Positions 22,271-34,439 of a stretch of DNA of 64,000 bases are shown one piece after another. The position numbers and the translations under genes are program-made. The notes under the pieces are model-generated. The model had not been told where the DNA came from. It did not search any database and saw nothing but the letters and a program-made list of their open reading frames with translations. Positions within the stretch are counted from its first letter, which is position 1. Each line of letters opens with the position of its first letter. The DNA comes from Ectobius pallidus (Eukaryota > Arthropoda > Insecta > Blattodea > Ectobiidae). The DNA lies in assembly GCA_964059195.1 (NCBI GenBank), contig CAXKWD010000007.1:61070705-61134704 (forward strand), read 5' to 3'.

Positions 22271-23699
22271 ATTACACACATATATTTTTTTTTTTTTTGT
22301 CTAAATACATCGATGATTTCAGGTCGATATTATCGTCATATCGATGTTTTCAGGTCGATATTATCATCATATCGATGGTTATCTCCGATTTTAACCTCGA
22401 TATTTTAACTATCGATGCTCATCCCTAATTGAAAGCTTAATTTTACAACTGTTATTTTATTTCCAGGGTCCCTACCTAGAGCCCCAGCCTTGGCTACAGC
22501 CCCAGCCTTGGCTACGGCCCCAACCGGGGGGGGGGAGATAAAAGGGCATTCCCCTACAAGTGGGAAGTGATCTGGCGATTAACTACGTAATATTAAAAAA
22601 AGTAACAGGTAACGGTTATAAATAACAGTTACTTTCGTGTAACTGTAACAGTAACGTAACTGTTCCAAAAAAAGTAACAGGTTCCCATCTCTACTGAAGA
22701 CTAGAGATGGGGAATATTTATTGTAACTGTTACTTTGTAACTGTTACATGTATGTAACGGTAACGACCTGTTACAAAAAATCAAAAGTAACGGTTACCAA
22801 AGCTCCTCCTAGGATATCTTATTTCGTCTCAACCAAAGGCGGAATCAGAAAATACTGAAAGGAGGGGCCGACACAGACGAAAGTTTGATATTATTGGGGG
22901 TGTGGGGGTATGGAATATCCCAAAAATGGGGGTCCGGGGGTCCTCCCCCGGGAATTTTGTTAAAAAAAGGGGGGAAAACACGACAAACCCACAATAATAA
23001 CTGCAAAAAAGAGGAAAGAGCACATTTTCAAACATTCAAATCTCGCTTTATATGAGAGCTATCGAGAAACTAGTTATTGATTTGCAGAGTACCCATCAAG
23101 AGCTTTTCAACGATACCCCACAAGACGTGGTTTCAAAAATTTCGAATTTCCATCCCCCACCCCCACTCTTACCCCCAAAACCCCCGAATCGTTGGTGTCA
23201 CTGTGAACTCCATAGGAAGTACTCTAATTTATTCAAACAAAGTTCCTCTCTATACTTCATAGGGGCCGAGATATAAATATTTCAAAATTTCAACCCCCCT
23301 CCCCTTGGGCCAATTTTGCTCATTAACGAACTTGTCCGAACTATTGTGCCAAGAAATAACATAATAAAATTTGGTTCAAATATCTTCAAAATTACGGCCG
23401 TTAGCATGTAAAGATATAATTTAAAAAAAAAAATGGACGGGCGGTGGTTTCGTACTTAGGGAGGCATGAAACGCAGATATAAAATAATTTTTCGAAAGTC
23501 ATGACATGGTATCGATCCCAGGAATTCTGTATGGTTTTTCCAAATTTTTCAGCAGCTCTCCTTTTTCTCAGGATTAATTTAAATACTTTTATTTTTGGTT
23601 TTGGTTTTTATATTATCTATTTATTTACTTATTTTTTATTTTTTAGTTGTGTTGAGAAATATGTCAGTGTCGAGCGATTGTAACTGGTCGTAACGTGAT

Positions 23700-23930
23700 G
23701 AGAGTTACACCCGTTACCATTATTCTCACCCGTTACAATTACTCTCACCCGTTACAGTTACTCTGACAGTGACAGATATTCTCGCCAGTTACAGTGACAG
23801 CGGAGGTTACAGTGACAGCGGCAGTGACAGTGACAGCGGCAGTGACAGATACTCTCACCCGTTACAGTTACTCTGACCAGTTACAGTTACTATGACCCGT
23901 TACAGTTACTTCTAATATTTCTGTTACAAG
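23700..23930. repeat. 18-bp minisatellite, element B copy
   Basis: This has the same 18-bp unit and flanking 'cccgttacagttact' units as element A but about half as many copies, so the array has changed length between the two elements. Confidence 0.8.
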
Positions 23931-24234
23931 TGTTTTATCCGAGACATTGGCCTTGTTCTGTTTCATCTGTTATTTACAATATTTGAAAAAATGAAATAAA
24001 ACATAATAATAAAAAATAATAAAAAATCTAAATAATTTTTTTTAAAACATGTAATTATCGTAATTATAAGCTTTTCATGCCACTTAAAAATGTATTAAAA
24101 TACCATATTGCCTTTATTGGATTATTTAAACTTAGAATATGGATATATAGCATGAAATATGAATTCAATAACTGTAGTAAATTATTCGAAATAATAATAT
24201 TGATAATTTTACTACTACTAATAAAATCCCAGCC

Positions 24235-25680
24235 ACACGGCTGAATCACTCACTCATTGACATTGATGTTTGCTCACTTCCAGATGAGCTAGAAACTTGA
24301 AATTTGGTAAACATATAGCTTTTAGGCTGTAAACCACAGGAAAATTTCAAAAAAGTATTTTTTTTTAATTTAGCCCTATAACCCCCGACAAGGGGCTCGC
24401 TCACTGACATTAATATTTGCCCACTTCCGGATGAGCTAGAAACTTTAAATTTGGCACACATATAGCTTTTAGAATGTAAACCACAGGAGAATTCCAAAAA
24501 AGTATTTTTTTAATTTTTTAGCCCTAAAATCCCCCGAAAAAGAGATCGCTCACTGACATTAATGTTTGCTCACTTCGAGATGAGCTAGAAACTTGAATTT
24601 TGGTACACATATATCTATTAGGCTATAAAAACACAGGAGAATTCCAAAATGTATTTTTTTAAAATCTTTAGCTCTAAAAACTCTCGAAAAAGGGCTCGCT
24701 CATTGACATTAATGTTTGCCCACTTCCGGATGAGCTAGAAACATTAAATTTGGCACACATATAGCTTTTAGGCTATAGGCTATAAAACCACAGGAAAATT
24801 AAAAAATGTTTTTTTTTAAATCTTTAGCTCTAAAAACTCCCGAAAAAGGGCTCGATCACTGACATTAATGTTTGCCCACTTCCAGAAGAGCTAGAAACTT
24901 GAAATTTGGTACACATATAGCTTTTAGGCTGTAACCCGTAGAAAAATTCCAAAAAAAGTATTTTTTTAAGTTTTAGCCCTATAACCCATGAAAAAGGGCT
25001 CGCTTACTGACATTAATGTTTGCCCACTTCCAGATGAACTAAAAACTTGAAATTTGGTACACATATAGCTTTTAGGCTGTAAACCACAGGAAAATTTCAA
25101 AAAAGTATTTTTTTTATATTTAGCCCTATAACCCCCGAAAAGGGGCTCGCTCACTGACATTAATATTTGCCCACTTCCGGATGAGCTAGAAACTTTAAAT
25201 TTGGCACACACATAGCTTTTAGACTGTAAACCACAGGAGAATTCCAAAAAAGTATTTTTTAAATTTTTTAGCCCTAAAACCCCCCGAAAAAGAGATCGCT
25301 CACAGACATTAATGTTTGCTCACTTCGAGATGAGCTAGAAACTTGAATTTTGGTACACATACATCTATTAGGCTATAAAAACACAGGAGAATTCCAAAAT
25401 GTATTTTTTTAAAATCTTTAGCTCTAAAAACTCTCGAAAAAGGGCTCGCTCATTGACATTAATGTTTGCCCACTTCCGGATGAGCTAGAAACTTTAAATT
25501 TGGCACACATATAGCTTTAGGCTGTAAACCACAGGAGAATTCCAGAAAGTATTTTTTTTTAATTTTTAGCCCTAAAACCCCCCGAAAAAGTGCTCGGTCA
25601 TTGATATTAATATTTGCTCACTTCGAGATGAGCTAGAAACTTGAATTTTGGTACATATATATCTATTAGGCTATAAAACC
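24235..25680. repeat. Minisatellite of about 150-bp units (element B)
   Basis: About ten units of the family described in element A, with the same alternating types. The array is cut by the LTR retrotransposon at 25681 and resumes at 33461-33790. Confidence 0.85.
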
Positions 25681-26964
25681 TGTAATAGTTCTAGTTTATA
25701 AGGGAAAATTCTAACCTCCCGCACATTTATTAGGACATTAAACGCTAATTACAACTATACTATTAGAAGGACAATAAGACCAAGTACACCAAAAGATAGC
25801 TGACATTAAGGACGATAGTTTGACATATAACACAACATAATTAATTGAAGGACGAGTACGCTATTAATAAATAATCAATCAAAACGACTAATTATTACAG
25901 GACCTAATAGAAATTTATATCATTTGAACCGGACGACTAATCCCTTCAGGATGACATACTTTTTATTAACGTTACATCCATAGAATTAGAGTAGTTAGAC
26001 AATTCATATTATATAATAGAAAAGGGGCCGGCTTAAACCACAAACTCAGACTCGTGGCGCCTCACTACTTTGACGGATTTGATGAATCGCTAAACGGACA
26101 CCACGCTTAAACTCAACGGACAGAATTTTGAAGACTTAGCAGAAGAGATTGTTAATGAGCCAATAAGGAAAGACTAAAGGCAGAGTCAGACCAATGACAT
26201 AACTGCAGAAAAAACTAAACCCATGAGATATTAGCAAAATCCCAGGACGGGAGCGACACTATCTAGGACATTACTTCACGACTCGGACTGAAACTACAGA
26301 CATCGACATAGATTAGAGACCACGACATTTTAGCTAGCATTAGGCAAGTTTTTATTAACCCGCGCAGAGAAATAGGTTATATACCATACAGACATGGGAA
26401 CGCGCGAGAGTAATTTATTATATAGTAATCAAAGTAAATATTATTATTATTAAGGTGGAGCTATTAATTGTCACCTAAGTTATCAACGAATTCCGCGCTA
26501 TAGAAATTGAGGATAGAAAGTCTAAACATTAAATTACCAGCGCGTGTGTAACACTTTATACGGAAGTGAACAACATTATATTATAATTAAAAGATACAGC
26601 CTAAGTACGACGACGTGAAACATTATTGACAAACTAAAAGACGACCTTACATCATCTGTGATTTCTGATAAAATTATAAAACAAATCTGCAAACTTTTTG
26701 GAACAACTTAAGAAATAAACTAAATTTATCTTCACTATTTTAATTTATGGACTTATAAATATTTCAACCTTCAATTATATCCCTTTCTAGCTTCCGATTC
26801 ATTGCTCACCTAGCCACGGAGATAAGATCTCGCTCTACCGAACTGAGACACTAGCCGGACAGCCGACACAAAGCTTGCGTTGCGGTAAATTGCGGCTGTA
26901 CTTACGAAATCCACCGTAGTACAGTCAGCTTATAAACCGAGCCAAGCGGCGTGCGGGCGCAAAT
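25681..26964 (+). repeat. 5' LTR
   Basis: Identical in length and, by eye, in sequence to 32177-33460. It starts tgtaatagttctag and ends gtgcgggcgcaaat. Confidence 0.9.
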
Positions 26965-26982
26965 TGGCACCCATCGTAGTGG
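26965..26982 (+). promoter_or_regulatory. Primer-binding-site candidate
   Basis: tggcacccatcgtagtgg directly follows the 5' LTR. TGG complements a tRNA 3' CCA, as expected for a PBS. A related copy (tggagcccaatcttaggg) lies about 70 bp downstream within a roughly 50-bp direct repeat. The matching tRNA is not determined. Confidence 0.55.
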
Positions 26983-27520
26983 CTTGAATAGTGAGTAAGA
27001 TTGGAAGCTGGAGCTACAATTTGATATCTCAAATTGGAGCCCAATCTTAGGGGCACGAATAGTGAGTAGGATCGGAGGTTAGAACAATTTGATAACACAA
27101 ATTTATTTTTTCGACTCGTCGATAAGCACCATTCAAAAAAAAAAAAAAAAAAAAATACAGTTCAACACACTTCATCACAACACGTAAATTCAGTGTTAGT
27201 TCACAGTGCAGGTAGGCCCAGAAGGATTATCATCATTCACCAGTCAACGGCCCTCCCAATTTTTTTTAAGAGACCACCCTCGACCCACAGCTGAAGGAAG
27301 GAAGGAAGAGCATCTCCATCCACCAAGGACTACAGAAGGGTATTGTTAACTAACTCCTTTATCTGTGAAAATTCTGGCTTCACAGGGTAAAATTTTAAAG
27401 TAATTTTTAATTTAAAGTAAATTTTTCATTTGCATAAAAAAAAATAGTTTAACGTAGTTACAGTAATTTTTTCCTCTCAATAACTTTTTAATATTTTTAA
27501 TTAATTGAATTCATATTTTG

Positions 27521-29548
27521 ATGCGATTGCGCTCAAATAAAATCACCATGCCTGTGAACCCAGATACCTCGGTTGCATGTTCAAGTGAAACTATTACCAA
27601 TCCTGAAACTCAACATAATGTACCAGCAATAATATCTAATGTACAAAGTATAGAGCATGGAAGTGAACACAGGTCAGAAACCTCTGCTAGCCCCTTAAAT
27701 TTGACCCAAGGAACTCTCAATGAGGAAACAGCTGTGCCCACACCTAGCGAGTCTCCATTCATACAACCTTGCATTCAACATACACCGCTTGCTTCACCCA
27801 TCCCTACAGCCCCCACTAGCGACTTACTACAACAAATACAGGCCTTAATGACCGCTCAGTCTACTGCCTTAAATGCGGCCATAAATTCTCAGTCGACAGC
27901 ATTGAAAGCTGATATAGCATCTCAAATAGCTACACAAAACACTTCTTTTAAGACAGAAATTACCACACAATTAGCCGAGACACTAAATTCCGAATTAAAT
28001 AATCACACTACTCAAATCAGAAATGTCATACAAGAACACAGGAATGAAGTCTCCCAGGAATTACAGCACATAAATACTCAAGTGACAAATCAGATATCCA
28101 CTACTGAGAACATTTTGACTGGGCAGATTGACACAGTTCGAACCCAGGTAGACTCAGTTCGTTCCCAGGTCAGTGTTGTGGAACAAGCTACTCATGCTAA
28201 CAATACCAGATTGCTTACCCTTCAAACTGAACTTGATAGGTTAAGACAGAGAGTGAGAGACCAAGAAACTCTCATAGAAAATTCAAGAGAAAATTTAGTT
28301 GTTCCCCATCAATGTAATACCCCCTCAACCTCCACGGGACCCACTGAAAATCCGCCCAATGAACCAGATCTGCCACCTCCACCTGTCAACCTTCCTCGTT
28401 CTAATAACGGACTGAACCCTCCAGCAGCTGACAATGGGAATGTAAACAATAACCATTTAGGATTTTTGTTGAGCAATAATGATTTTCCATTGCCAAGTTT
28501 CGAAGACCCCCAGAAAACTAACCCGGTTCGATATTTGCAAGAGTTAAAGACTTTCTTTCACCTGCGTAATGTGCCAGAACATCTTAAAATGGTACTGGTA
28601 GCGCGATCCCTAAAATCAGCAGCTGCTCGATGGTTTCACGTCGTGAATACTGATTGTGAATTGAACATATCATCATTCGAAGAAGCATTTCTTAATCAGT
28701 ACTGGTCAATTATAGAAATGGAGAAAATTAAGGAAAAAATATTCCATGGACGCTATGAGCGCACTTGTGGTCAGAGTTATTTGGAGTATTTCATATCCCT
28801 TTGTGATAGTAAGCAATTGCTGAAGCCCCCCATAGAAGATCTCATATTCATTAAGGCCCTCTGTTCACACTACCCCCTCTCTACCCGAAATAGTTTGATT
28901 GTTGCAAATCCTCAGTCGACTTCAGAAATGCTAAGATTACTGAAATCCCTCCAAGATCCGCCCCCACAGCCTCAGAAAGTAAATTATCCTCAAGTTTCTG
29001 CAAATAATTCTCAACGTAGGAATATAAATTTTGTACAAACCAATCCGAGTCAGACATCTTTCGGATGTAGGAGACGGTCAGACGCAAATGAGAGTAAACA
29101 GAATTACAATCAGGTGAGCGACTACGAGGAAAGTGTGCCTCGAAGTCCCGAGCCTTTCTGGCCTAATAATTCATATCAAAGAGGAACTCGTAATACTTAT
29201 TGGAGGAATAGAGGATACAGACCCCGCCCCTATCAAAACAATTTCTCTCGACAATACCAAGGAAACAATAACAATTTCCCTAATTCAGGTTATCGCGGAC
29301 AAGCTAGGAGACCCAACAATGGAGGCCCTAGTTGGTTTAACAGATCGCAGTATAACCAAGGTTATTTCCGGCCCTACATCAGAGGCAGAACAATTAACAA
29401 CAACAACAGATATACTAGATATCCAAACAACCAGTATGTCAGAAACCACACCAATAATCAAAATTCACCTAGGAATGAAACCATGCCCCCTAACAACAAT
29501 GAGACTAGAACCCAGTCCCCCATACCTACAGTAGATTTAAATGACTAA
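27521..29548 (+). CDS. Gag-like protein of LTR retrotransposon
   Basis: The 675-aa open frame starts at the first ATG; a second, in a better context, is at 27548. Residues 1-95 are Ser/Thr/Pro-rich. Residues about 95-250 form a predicted coiled coil with imperfect repeats (QSTALNAAINSQSTALKADI). A Pro/Asn-rich linker follows. Residues about 315-480 are a retrotransposon capsid-like helical domain (PSFEDPQKTNPVRYLQELKT, AARWFHVVNT, FEEAFLNQYWS). The tail, about 520-675, is rich in Asn, Arg, Tyr and Gly and could bind RNA; no CCHC zinc knuckle is seen. It would form the particle and package RNA, but pol would have to be supplied in trans. Confidence 0.8.
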   Translation: MRLRSNKITMPVNPDTSVACSSETITNPETQHNVPAIISNVQSIEHGSEHRSETSASPLNLTQGTLNEETAVPTPSESPFIQPCIQHTPLASPIPTAPTSDLLQQIQALMTAQSTALNAAINSQSTALKADIASQIATQNTSFKTEITTQLAETLNSELNNHTTQIRNVIQEHRNEVSQELQHINTQVTNQISTTENILTGQIDTVRTQVDSVRSQVSVVEQATHANNTRLLTLQTELDRLRQRVRDQETLIENSRENLVVPHQCNTPSTSTGPTENPPNEPDLPPPPVNLPRSNNGLNPPAADNGNVNNNHLGFLLSNNDFPLPSFEDPQKTNPVRYLQELKTFFHLRNVPEHLKMVLVARSLKSAAARWFHVVNTDCELNISSFEEAFLNQYWSIIEMEKIKEKIFHGRYERTCGQSYLEYFISLCDSKQLLKPPIEDLIFIKALCSHYPLSTRNSLIVANPQSTSEMLRLLKSLQDPPPQPQKVNYPQVSANNSQRRNINFVQTNPSQTSFGCRRRSDANESKQNYNQVSDYEESVPRSPEPFWPNNSYQRGTRNTYWRNRGYRPRPYQNNFSRQYQGNNNNFPNSGYRGQARRPNNGGPSWFNRSQYNQGYFRPYIRGRTINNNNRYTRYPNNQYVRNHTNNQNSPRNETMPPNNNETRTQSPIPTVDLND

Positions 29549-32176
29549 AGGCTTAACCATCTCCTCTATCGCAGAACCCTGTAGTCATGTATGACAACAA
29601 TGAAGGACAACAGAACAATCCCATCGATATGCCTTGTGACGTACACTAACATCTACCCCACACCAAAATTTACCCACGTCACCCAATAATAAGTTTCTAC
29701 AATTGCCACCGTGCACGCTGGACGTGACACGATGCGGAAGGAACATTTTGTAGGGAACGATGTAAATAAACAAAATCCCTCAGAAAACATTCAAAATAAC
29801 AACAACAAAAAAATCAGAACAACAATGCACGTGCCGACAACAATGCATCTTTCAATAATGTAATTGCTGAGAGACATGTTGAAGGTATTATTTTTACTCA
29901 AAATGGAAATTGTACAATATCATAGTAATTTTGACAACAGTATAATTGACAACATTTAATACTTGTACATTAAAACAGAGCGGACAACACCGGATATACA
30001 TACGATATACAATATATATACAACGATACAGTTAAAATTTACCAAAGCAGTAAATTCCCAAACAATAACAAACTCCCCATTTCACTCAGCAAGCAGTCAT
30101 CCTACCAGACGTGGAGGGAGACAGTTTCCTTCGTGGACACATCATAATAAATGACTAAACCCTCTTGAAAATTTCTAAAGACGACCTTTCTTAAGCAATA
30201 CCCAACCCACTTTTACTCTCTCAAACAAACGGACAGACGGAAACGTAACTTACACAGCTGATATTTCCTTACACAACATCTTGTGACCTGGAAAACACTA
30301 TATTAAGGGATTTATTCGATGGATTGTACATATGTAAATAGGGATTTCTTTTTTTTGAATAAAATTCGTAAAGACAATCCAAACTTATCACCGAATAATC
30401 TACACTAACACAAATGTTGTCAAGAATATACCAACACCAATACAGAAAATCACAGCTGTGACACACCACTTCATGTCACAGGGTAATATTGTGGATAAAT
30501 ATCTGTCAAACGTCCAACATAAGCTGCAGGAAATTCCAAATCTGACCCTGTATACGCCAGACATAAATATAGGTAAACATAACTAATTACATCATCCAAG
30601 AAACAGTATAAATACAGAAAACACCTACTAAAACCCTACCACGTGATGTCACAGGTTGGTTAGGATTAAACATCTAGGAGATAAAGTGACCTTTGGATTA
30701 ATGAAACGGACTGAGAAATGATTTTTCGGATGGAATGCAAAGTAAGAATGTGATTCAATTTTCTCAAAGGAATGTTTTAGCTGACGTTAATATACGAATG
30801 TAATTATCTAAGGTTGAATGAAGATGCCCTCCATGAGTTTTAGGTACTGAAAAGACAATTTTCGATACAAGACATGTGACATAAAATGTTGCGTGATCTT
30901 GCAGTGCTTAAATTAGTGTACGGAGTTAGTGCAGATCAATAAGTTTACTGCCATCTGTAACTAAAATTGTATATAAGTGTAATATAGTGAGAAGCTAGTT
31001 CCCCTCTGGATGAGAATACTAAAGGGCTGAAACATTGCTTTGACTAAAGGAGAATCACACTATTATTTGATTTGATTAATAAGATTTTTACTTAATATTT
31101 GCATAACCAGTGATTTTATTTTATTTATAAAAAGGTAATATTAATTTTGAAGTAACACTTAATTATTTTTATTTTTGAAAGTAAACAATTACTTTGCAAA
31201 AGACATGTTCAACACAATTCCTAATCTTATTCCTATAAGCAATCAAGTGTAAAAGGATGAAGGATACAGCAAGGTATAATGAGTAAAATGACTTGTATTA
31301 AAGAGTATGATTTGTGTAAAAGGCATATGAAGTGAGAAAGTCGACGAAAAAGAGGTATGAATTAAAGGACAAGGCAATGATCTAATGTCGCTTAAAATAA
31401 TTGTGTGTAGACCTTGAGATAAATAAAGTATAAGAAAATGAGAAATGAAGTAAATAGGCAACGAAAATGCTCAGAAGTACTCAATGGTACTCCGATATTA
31501 AGAACTTATTTCTTTAGGGAGGATTAGGTAATAGTTGTGTAACGCTTGAACTTGCAAATGGAGTGTTACTAAAACATGATACTAGGAAGGATAGCATACC
31601 CTAGAAGAATGAAGAATGAAGATGGAATACATAATTTAAAAATTAATTGAAAAGTGAATTTTATTTTCTGTGTTATGCATATATGTTTACAAGTGAGTAA
31701 TAAGTGTTATATTTTTTGTTGTGTCAATATAGACATAATATAGGACAGAACTATCAACGAGGACTAAGAAAAGACGATGAATATAAGGTAACAAGTGTAA
31801 CATTTCCATAATTTTGAAATATGTTTATGATTTTTATATGATAAGTTAAGAAAATAAGAAAAGCAGATCAAAATTCCCGGAACACAGATAATTTAAGGTG
31901 TAAGGAGTAATAAAACGAAAATTTTGAGATATGTTAAGATTTTTCAAGTGAAATAAATAACAAAGAAGGTAACAAAGATAAGCGTAAAGAGAAAAAGGCT
32001 GGGATAAATACTAAATAGAGAGAAAATAAATGTTAAGTGATAGATAAGACGAATATGTACTGAAACCTAGAGAATTTCGGATGTAGGAAGAATGATAAAT
32101 TTTAAAAATCCCTCATTATTTTAATTTTTCAATTTCAATCAATTACGAGATTTTTCAAATTTTTAATTCGGTCATA
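29549..32176. other. Retrotransposon internal region without pol
   Basis: I found no protease, RT, RNase H or integrase motif on either strand and no ORF above about 70 codons. No polypurine tract is obvious before the 3' LTR. It appears to be non-coding filler of a non-autonomous element. Confidence 0.65.
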
Positions 32177-33460
32177 TGTAATAGTTCTAGTTTATAAGGG
32201 AAAATTCTAACCTCCCGCACATTTATTAGGACATTAAACGCTAATTACAACTATACTATTAGAAGGACAATAAGACCAAGTACACCAAAAGATAGCTGAC
32301 ATTAAGGACGATAGTTTGACATATAACACAACATAATTAATTGAAGGACGAGTACGCTATTAATAAATAATCAATCAAAACGACTAATTATTACAGGACC
32401 TAATAGAAATTTATATCATTTGAACCGGACGACTAATCCCTTCAGGATGACATACTTTTTATTAACGTTACATCCATAGAATTAGAGTAGTTAGACAATT
32501 CATATTATATAATAGAAAAGGGGCCGGCTTAAACCACAAACTCAGACTCGTGGCGCCTCACTACTTTGACGGATTTGATGAATCGCTAAACGGACACCAC
32601 GCTTAAACTCAACGGACAGAATTTTGAAGACTTAGCAGAAGAGATTGTTAATGAGCCAATAAGGAAAGACTAAAGGCAGAGTCAGACCAATGACATAACT
32701 GCAGAAAAAACTAAACCCATGAGATATTAGCAAAATCCCAGGACGGGAGCGACACTATCTAGGACATTACTTCACGACTCGGACTGAAACTACAGACATC
32801 GACATAGATTAGAGACCACGACATTTTAGCTAGCATTAGGCAAGTTTTTATTAACCCGCGCAGAGAAATAGGTTATATACCATACAGACATGGGAACGCG
32901 CGAGAGTAATTTATTATATAGTAATCAAAGTAAATATTATTATTATTAAGGTGGAGCTATTAATTGTCACCTAAGTTATCAACGAATTCCGCGCTATAGA
33001 AATTGAGGATAGAAAGTCTAAACATTAAATTACCAGCGCGTGTGTAACACTTTATACGGAAGTGAACAACATTATATTATAATTAAAAGATACAGCCTAA
33101 GTACGACGACGTGAAACATTATTGACAAACTAAAAGACGACCTTACATCATCTGTGATTTCTGATAAAATTATAAAACAAATCTGCAAACTTTTTGGAAC
33201 AACTTAAGAAATAAACTAAATTTATCTTCACTATTTTAATTTATGGACTTATAAATATTTCAACCTTCAATTATATCCCTTTCTAGCTTCCGATTCATTG
33301 CTCACCTAGCCACGGAGATAAGATCTCGCTCTACCGAACTGAGACACTAGCCGGACAGCCGACACAAAGCTTGCGTTGCGGTAAATTGCGGCTGTACTTA
33401 CGAAATCCACCGTAGTACAGTCAGCTTATAAACCGAGCCAAGCGGCGTGCGGGCGCAAAT
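32177..33460 (+). repeat. 3' LTR
   Basis: 1284 bp, matching the 5' LTR throughout by eye. It is followed by cacagg of the interrupted minisatellite unit. Confidence 0.9.
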
Positions 33461-34439
33461 CACAGGAAAATTCAAAAATGTATTTTTTTAAATTTTTAGC
33501 TCTAAAAACTCCCGAAAAAGGGCTCGCTCACTGACATTAATGTTTGCCCACTTGCAGAAGAGCTAGAAACTTGAAATTTGGTACACATATAGCTTTTAGG
33601 CTGTAAACCATAGAAAAATTAAAAAAAAAGCATTTTTTTTGTTTTAGCCTATAACCCACGAAAAAGGGCTCGCTCACTGACATTAATGTTTGCCCACTTC
33701 CAGATGAGCTAGAAACTTGAAATTTGGTACACTTATATCTTTAGGCTGTAAACCACAGGGAAATTCCAAACAGTTTATTTTCATGTCGATAATCGATGTT
33801 TTTTTACATCCATAGAAAACAACCGATGTTTTTGCTACATCGATATGTTTGTCCCCGACATCGATGTTGTTGTAACAAAAAAAATAATAGGCTACGTTGG
33901 TTCTACGATATAATTTAATTTACAGGAGCTTAATTTCCCAAAAGAATGATTTTTTACATCGATTGTTTTCATGGAAATATTTCTGTTGGTTTGTGAATTT
34001 TGCCTAATTCTCTGATACCATGGCATTTTTTTAAAAAATATACATCTTTTTTTTGTCTAAATACATCGATGATTTCAGGTCGATATTATCGTCATATCGA
34101 TGTTTTGAGGTCCATATTATCATCATATCGATGGTTAGCTCCGATTTTAACCTCGATTTTAACCTATCGATGCTCATCCCTAATTGAAAGCTTAATTTTA
34201 CAACTGTTATTTTATTTCGGGGGTCCCTACCGAGAGCCCCAGCCTTGGCTACGGCCCTAACCGGGGGGGGGGAGATAAAAGAGCATTCCCCTACAAGTGG
34301 GAAGTGATCTGGCGATTAACTACGTAATATAAAAAAAAAGTAACAGGTAACGGTTATAAATAACAGTTACTTTCGTGTAACTGTAACAGTAACGTAACTG
34401 TTCCAAAAAAAGTAACTGGTTCTCATCTCTAATGACTGA

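Larger units (their letters stand above)
18628..22693. mobile_element. hAT-type non-autonomous element A
   Basis: It begins tagagatgggg and ends cccatctcta, fitting the hAT terminal consensus. Subterminal 'gtaacggtaac/gttac' motifs are abundant at both ends. The left flank is atgactga, but the right flank is ctgaagac, which is also the left flank of element B. Inside are an 18-bp minisatellite, a 150-bp minisatellite and a 750-bp insertion. No transposase. Confidence 0.8.
25681..33460 (+). mobile_element. LTR retrotransposon with gag but no pol
   Basis: Two 1284-bp LTRs (25681-26964, 32177-33460) bound an internal region of 5.2 kb. I saw no difference between the LTRs in a line-by-line reading, so the insertion is recent. 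gag is open (27521-29548). After it come 2.6 kb without any pol motif or long ORF. The LTR starts TG but ends in gcaaat rather than CA. No clear 4-6 bp target duplication exists, because left ...aaaacc and right cacagg are adjacent in the minisatellite unit. Confidence 0.85.
22702..34431. mobile_element. hAT-type non-autonomous element B
   Basis: It has the same termini and internal order as element A (tagagatgggg ... catctcta). Its right flank, atgactga (34432-34439), is identical to the left flank of A at 18620-18627. It holds a longer minisatellite into which an LTR retrotransposon has inserted; without that insert B is about 4 kb, like A. Confidence 0.8.

Noticed and set aside
20247..25247. 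Minus-strand ORFs such as EFSCGLQPKSYMCAKF repeats
   Set aside because: They recur only because the 150-bp minisatellite recurs; frames differ between units and no start context is shared.
31005..31040. Possible hammerhead (ctggatgagaatactaaagggctgaaac) in the LTR retrotransposon
   Set aside because: An extra G interrupts the CUGA core and stem II does not pair, so it does not meet the consensus.
18628..34431. Tandem repeats considered as CRISPR-like arrays
   Set aside because: Units are contiguous with no unique spacers and the genome is eukaryotic; they are minisatellites.
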